Source of the DNA: Marasmius tenuissimus
Lineage: Eukaryota > Basidiomycota > Agaricomycetes > Agaricales > Marasmiaceae
Assembly: GCA_029532415.1 (NCBI GenBank)
Contig: JAQOTA010000023.1
Coordinates: 1 to 64,000 of the forward strand
Length of the DNA stretch: 64,000 nt
Direction: 5' to 3'
Of the stretch, positions 59,006 to 64,000 are shown in pieces; position 1 is the stretch's first letter; each line of letters opens with the position of its first letter. The notes beneath the pieces are model-generated. The model was not told the origin of the DNA. It was given only the letters and a program-made list of their open reading frames with translations, and searched no databases. Both the position numbers and the translations under genes were made by a program.

Positions 59006-60285
59006 ATGAATGCTACTGCGCCTCATAACGCACATTTACGACTTCTTACCTCTCTTGACAGCAATAAGGACTCTCAAGAACCATCCACAGAGGCGCGGGC
59101 CAGTCCCTTCGTACGCCTCTTTCAAGCGTTGGGGTTCAAGAAAGGTTACAACTTCGTATTATGTGAGTTTTTTTTCAGATACCACACATTCATCCACTCA
59201 ACAGTCCTACGATCGTCGATGAGTAGGGTTTATTTTCGGGTACGGTTTCAATTCATTGCCACTCAAGACTCGGGACTGATGTTCGGTCATCCTCCAGCGG
59301 CGCGTTGCTAGGATTTGTGCTCGCTCGATTCATGTACCTCCACCCTCCGACCATGCTCGAAAGTGTCGCTCCTGGGGAAGCGTTCTGGTTAAGGGGAGGG
59401 GTCTACAAGATAGGGATGCTGGTCCATCTTGGTGCAGTCCTTCCTGCTGGCTTCCTCGCCGTCTTCCAGTTCGTCCCCGCCATCCGGTACCGGGCTATCA
59501 TCGTGCACCGTATAGCGGGGTATGTATCATTGGTGCTTCTCTTCGTTGGTACCGGAGGCGCGCTCGCTATTGCACGTCGTACAATGGGGGGCGATATCTC
59601 TATCCAGTCCGCGATCGTCTTTTTGGCAACTGTAACTCTGGTCTCCGCGACCATCGCCTGGTTCAACATAAAAAAACTCCAAATCGACCAACATAGAAAA
59701 TGGATGCTCAGGACATGGTCCTACGCCGGGTGTATTATTACCGTCCGAATCGCGATGATCATCACTGCTCAAATAATTTCTGCCATTGGCCAATACTATA
59801 CTGTGAGTTGTCCAGCTACAATTACGAGTAGGAGAGTAAGGGGCTTACTATTAACGTAGGTGTGGAGTTGTGCTGAGGTCCTTTTTACGATCGACAACGA
59901 CTTGACGATGTTGGAGAAGCTGTATCCCGCCTGTCTCAGTGGATCCCTTGACGCCGTGCATGTCGCGGTCCCCGCCGTGTGGACAAGCGGTCTGAACATT
60001 GGCTCTACCCTGAGAATGAGCTTTGGTCCTGCCATCTGGATTGGATTCGTTTTGCACGCTATTGGGTAAGTCCACAGACTCGGCTTGAGTTGACAGACTC
60101 ATAGCTAAGAGCGGTGAATACGCAGCGTCGAAATTTACATCCACCTCACGCCAGGCGAAACTGCCCGACTTCGTAAAGTGTCATTTCAAAGACAGCTGGA
60201 GAAGGGGATGACGCGACCTGGGAGCATGGGAACGGTTGGCGATCGTCTTGGGGATAATTTTGGGGTCGAGTATCAGCCGTCATAG
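59006..60285 (+). CDS. DUF2306 integral membrane protein, copy C
   Basis: Five exons (59006-59162, 59227-59239 [13 nt], 59298-59802, 59860-60065, 60126-60285) give 346 aa. Exon 1 begins MNATAPHNAHLRLLTSLDSN and reaches FKKGYNFVL. The 13-nt exon gives WFIFG before GALLGFVLARFMYLHPPT. SIQSAIVFLATVTLVSATIA, DQHRKWMLRTWSYAGCI and the tail GSMGTVGDRLGDNFGVEYQP are conserved. Within exon 3 it shares GEAFWLR, PAGFLAVFQ and GGDISIQS with copy A, which suggests A and C are the closest pair. An in-frame upstream Met-like codon at 58943 is not needed. Function unknown. Confidence 0.85.
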
Positions 60286-61966
60286 TAGGGCTTCTAGAAG
60301 ATTTGGAACTAGCGGGAACCCTCTGCGAAGACCGCATCACATGTTGTGTTATGTACAGTAGAGAGACAAATGGGCCAGCCGAGGCATAGAGACGGGTGGG
60401 TAGAGATCAAAAACCATACACAACTTACCGTGCGGCCCTTCAAGCTTCGAACTGCAAGCTATGGAAGAGGGCTCTCGACTTAGAAAGGATTTTAACATTG
60501 ACTCAGGCCGATGAGTATTTCACGTCTTCTCGATGGCGAGCCCGATTGAGCTCAGTGATACCTACGACGGAAAGAGTGGCTCGAGAAACGTGAACAAAAG
60601 AGTGGCACTTACATGACCATACAACACCGAACATCGTTCATCGCCCAGAACACGCTAGCAGTGGTTCATATCGATGACATTAGGTGCTTCAAGGTTATAC
60701 GAGTCGCTCTGTATCAGTGATGTTTTTTATTTCTTGAAAGCATAGCTTTAGGCGCGCACACAAGTAGTGATAGTACTTCATTACCGGTCTCCCTCAGCTG
60801 TCGGGACTTGTGGCCAAGAACTTTTGCGATCAGTCACCAAACGTCACGCTTTCTTCGCTAGAAGAAGCTAGTAAGATCAAAGCCTGGGAGTTTGGAAAGG
60901 ATTCAGAGGACAACTCAACGTTCTGGCGCGTTCTGACACCGGAGAAAAATTAAAGTCTGTCCACAACCTCAGCACTTTATGTAAATGCCCGACTTGATAA
61001 CATGGAACGACGAGGATTCAAATACCATTGTGAAGGTCGCATGTTCTGACGGAATATGAACGACGTATTAACAGGAGAGTTTGAGAGGCTTGAAGATGGA
61101 ATAAGAGACCTGTAAGAGGTCGTGCGTTCGATAGACTGTTCAAGCGGGGCGTTTAAACCAACACGTTTAAATGGGTTGTTTACAGACTGGCGCGTTTGAA
61201 TAGGGATTTGAATCGGGAGATTCCATGGGACATTCAACTCACCAGGCGAAGGAAAGGCAGCTCAGATGAAATGGGCACCCATCAGTGGGCTTTTAAAAAA
61301 CCTGTATGAGAGTGGACCTGCCTAGTAGTCCTATTGCCTTTTCTTCTCTCCCTCTCCGACCAATCTTGTATGTTGGGCTATACACGGCACACGCACAGTG
61401 GACTTTCGTGAAGGAGAATCAGACTATCAGGCGAAGTGTTGAGGGGACACCAAAACGCACGCGCGGAACGATAGTTGACATAGTTGACCTTGAAATGAGG
61501 ATGCATCCGTGCGGGCGAGGAGGGGTTCTGGGGAACAGAGGGCAGTCGCTACAAGATGTCGATAAGGCGTGTGTACCCCGAGCGAGGAACCTGAGCACAT
61601 GGTCAAAATAGACATGCGGCGTACTCGAATTCAGTACAGACTCGGAAACTTTGAGGAATCATTGACGAACCATTCACGCTAGTACCCGCTCTCATCATGA
61701 TCTTTTGTTGGTGGGTCAATCACGGAGACCTTTGAGGAGCCTATTCAAGTTAATTCTTGGCGTATGTCTATGTCGAGCATGGGTAGGATGAAGGGGATCC
61801 ATCCCCGGGCTCGAGGCTAGATACAAGGGTGGTTTGGGTTGAAAGGGAGAATTCACGCGCCGAAAAACTTAAAGGGGTTGAACAATGAACTTCCGCTCAC
61901 GACGCGACGCACGTGCATATTGTTCGGACTTTACCGGCCTCAACAGGCCCTGGCTTGTTCCGCTCA
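60286..61966. other. 1.7-kb non-coding stretch
   Basis: No gene is recognised. Short ORFs (60396-60593, 61306-61611) lack known motifs. A cluster of CGTTTAAA/CGTTTGAA-like motifs occurs at 61149-61200. The region lies downstream of the DUF2306 tandem and looks like relic or intergenic DNA. Confidence 0.4.
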
Positions 61967-62321
61967 CAGCTATTTAAGAATCCCTAACATATTCTCGCAC
62001 AACTCCAGGAATTTGATCTGTTGACATGCCAAACACGACCACGTGCGGATATTCCCAAAACTGGTATTTTCTGGGAAGGTGTGCTTCGCTCGCACCCACT
62101 TTGAGGTAGAGGGAGTTGATCAAATGAAGATTCAGGTGATTGTAGTAGACAATGGTAGCTCAACGGGAGTCAAATCGAAGAGGTACGGGTGGTTTCGAGG
62201 CGGTAAAGGGAAAATAATAATCCAAATATTTCGGGTTATTTGCACGTGCAGTTGTTTGGCGTGTCAACAGATCAAGTTCCTGGAGTTGTGCGAAAATATG
62301 CTAGGGATTCTTAAATAGCTG
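61967..62321. mobile_element. 355-bp inverted-repeat element, MITE-like
   Basis: Left arm 61967 to about 62058 and right arm about 62228-62321 are reverse complements over about 93 bp, beginning CAGCTATTTAAGAATCCCTA and including CGCACAACTCCAGGAA and CTTGATCTGTTGACA-like blocks. In the outer 70 bp I count about four differences. Each arm carries a TATTTAAG. The central ~170 bp is unrelated. No clear target-site duplication is visible. A MITE or solo foldback element is the simplest reading; a short hairpin RNA source is an alternative. Confidence 0.6.
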
Positions 62322-62949
62322 CAACGGCCCCTTCTTTCCCTTTGTTTCTCTGCCCAAGCTCCTCATAGTCTCATAATCTTCAGGTTCTACAGCCTCACTC
62401 ATTTCAACCTCATTCTGACATTCATCTCAAGAATGAACTGATCAAATATTCCGAGTACAATCTTCAACACCAGCCGAATCAGTTGTTCTCGAATGCCACA
62501 GACGTTCACTATTAGTATACAGCATGAGCCGAGTTGAGAGGAAGGTGGAGGGTCCGGCCGCGTGAGTCCTAGTGAGCATTCGGCGCTTCAGCGCCCATCC
62601 TGATCCGGAAATCAGCCCACCAGTTTGATTTTCGGAATCGGTTGCAGAAGTAGAACTCGCAGGTCCATGCAGAAGTTCACGCCGTTCAAAGGTCGGATTT
62701 CATTCTCATCAATATACCGTCAGCTATAAAGTAGTACCTCTCACAAGGGTGCTCGTGCTGTCCCGCGTTTCCGAAGTATCATACATATTGCAGCCATTTT
62801 GCTATAATGAGCGTATCGGACGAACCAGCTCAACGTCTGGTTTGGGTCACAGCGGATCTGCGGGTCGCCGCGGTGAGGGTTGTGAACCGATCGAAGAGCT
62901 GTTGTTTGGAAGCAGGCGTTTGAACCGGTGCGATGGCACAGCTGCTTTT
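62322..62949. other. Non-coding stretch
   Basis: Between the inverted-repeat element and the DUF2306 relic. No gene or structure is recognised. Confidence 0.4.
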
Positions 62950-63150
62950 GATATCCACACATTTACCTACTCAACGGTCCTACGACGAATAGGGTTCATT
63001 TCCGGGTACGGTCTCGATTCAATGCCACTTGCGACTCGGATCTGACGTTCGGCCATCCTCCAGCGGCGCGTTGCTAGGATTTGTGCTCGCTCTAGAGTCG
63101 ATTCACGTACCTCCACCCTCCAACCATGCTCGAAGGCGTTGCTCTATGGT
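62950..63150 (+). pseudogene. DUF2306 gene fragment (relic D)
   Basis: About 200 bp align to copy C from the end of intron 1 (ATTTACCTACTCAACGGTCC), through the 13-nt exon with its AG and GTACGG borders, intron 2 and the first ~85 nt of exon 3. A 7-nt insertion (TAGAGTC-like) after GTGCTCGCT shifts the frame. Nothing upstream encodes exon 1 and nothing downstream continues exon 3. Introns are retained, so this came from genomic duplication rather than retrotransposition. Confidence 0.75.
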
Positions 63151-64000
63151 ACGACTTTGGGATCCTTGGCGGTGCGGGACATTAGTAACTTGATGAAGAG
63201 ACAAGGGACCAGCTCTCGAATGCAATTTGCGCACAGAACTCGTTCCCAAGCTTGCCCGATGCCAGTCTGCGTACGTTGAGCCTTTGAGGCAGGATCTCAA
63301 CCACGCGGGTACTCTACTCGAAAGCCGGCTACAATGACAAGCCCTTCATGGCACCATATTCATCCGGAGATTGATAAACGCAAAATTTATGAGTGATATA
63401 ACTACTTGAACCGATGAGTGAGATGGTAGTGGCTGAGTGACTTTACCCAATTCATGTCTCCGCGTATTCCCAGATCGTACCATTCACACCACCTCCGGTA
63501 TCCAAACAAGAGACGCGAGCTGGAGCCTGGAGGCCAGGCTCATCTGATAAACCCATTCCTTACCGGCAGCTTTTTGAAATGAACATCGATCAATTTATAC
63601 GATGTGGAACCCTTGGCGTCCTCCTGTTGAATAATCGAATAACTCAGAAATCAAGAATGGCGGCGTGACACGGTAAGCACTGTGAAAACCGAGCCTCCTG
63701 TTACTCGTGGGGTCGGTTCAGTCGAAAGTTTCAACCCCAATTGGATTGACAATATCTTTCGTTTGCATAAATACTCGCCCTCAAAACTCACAGCCGTCAC
63801 CCCCGTTATTCCGAGCACAAACCTCTTCTACTTTGACAATGTCGGGACATGTGTGAGTGGCTTCAACCATGACGTGGTGGTCTCAAAATTCTGACTTGAA
63901 CTGCTTCCTTTCCCCCCAGAAATATGATGGACGATGTCCTTATTTCTCAACGTAGGCTTTCACACCGATGTGTGCCCTCGTTCCACTTTTCTGATGTCTT
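63151..64000. other. Non-coding stretch at the window edge
   Basis: No recognisable gene. An ORF at 63682-63894 (+) has no known motif; an exon of a gene starting beyond the window is possible. Confidence 0.4.

Noticed and set aside
62043..62318. 91-aa ORF within the inverted-repeat element
   Set aside because: It is composed largely of the arm and spacer sequence, with no motif; likely a chance frame.

Overview
This is a gene-dense nuclear window from a filamentous basidiomycete, most likely an Agaricomycete. Genes on both strands are broken by many 50-65 bp introns with GT..AG ends and CTRAY-like branch points. The families fit as well: CBM1-GH10 xylanases, three cytochrome P450s (one CYP63-like), a 7-Cys metallothionein, DUF7330 and DUF6593 proteins, SCAP, and a fungal Na,K-ATPase-like pump. 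No viral genes, CRISPR arrays or prokaryotic features were seen. Gene models were built by eye by joining exons that restore family motifs; where exon lengths are quoted they sum to a multiple of three.

Layout. 1-6.9 kb: 3' part of a PI-PLC-X-like phosphodiesterase (+), DUF2306 membrane protein copy A (-), a 155-bp tandem repeat, an F-box protein (-), and two head-to-head intron-containing tRNA-Cys(GCA) genes. 7.2-11.5 kb: a glutathione S-transferase-like gene (+) converging on a 15-exon CYP63-like P450 (-). 11.8-16.8 kb: LCP5/neuroguidin (+), a DUF7330 protein (-) and RAD18 (-). 18.7-24.4 kb: two tandem 17-exon GH10 xylanase genes, the second with an intact CBM1, followed by a 36-aa metallothionein. 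24.6-33.4 kb: CIA2/MIP18 (-) divergent from DCN1 (+), a second P450 (+), HAT1 (+) convergent with RPC9 (-), which is divergent from mitochondrial bL33 (+). 34.5-42.2 kb: a third P450 (+) and a P-type cation ATPase (+). 42.8-50 kb: a broken protein-kinase-like gene, a DUF6593 protein, an MFS transporter and a YANK-type kinase. 50.8-56.6 kb: the E3-binding protein of pyruvate dehydrogenase (-) and SCAP (+). 57.4-64 kb: DUF2306 copies B and C in tandem, then mostly non-coding DNA with a relic DUF2306 fragment and a 355-bp inverted-repeat element.

How the genes relate. Most are unrelated housekeeping genes in compact convergent or divergent pairs. The adaptive part is the secreted xylanase pair, the three P450s with a GST (xenobiotic or secondary metabolism), the metallothionein and the repeated DUF2306 family. 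The main oddity is extreme exon fragmentation. Both xylanase genes need a 1-nt and a 2-nt exon to encode their CBM1 and catalytic motifs. All three intact DUF2306 genes share an identical 13-nt exon, and exons of 6-15 nt recur in the P450s, RPC9, DCN1 and the metallothionein.
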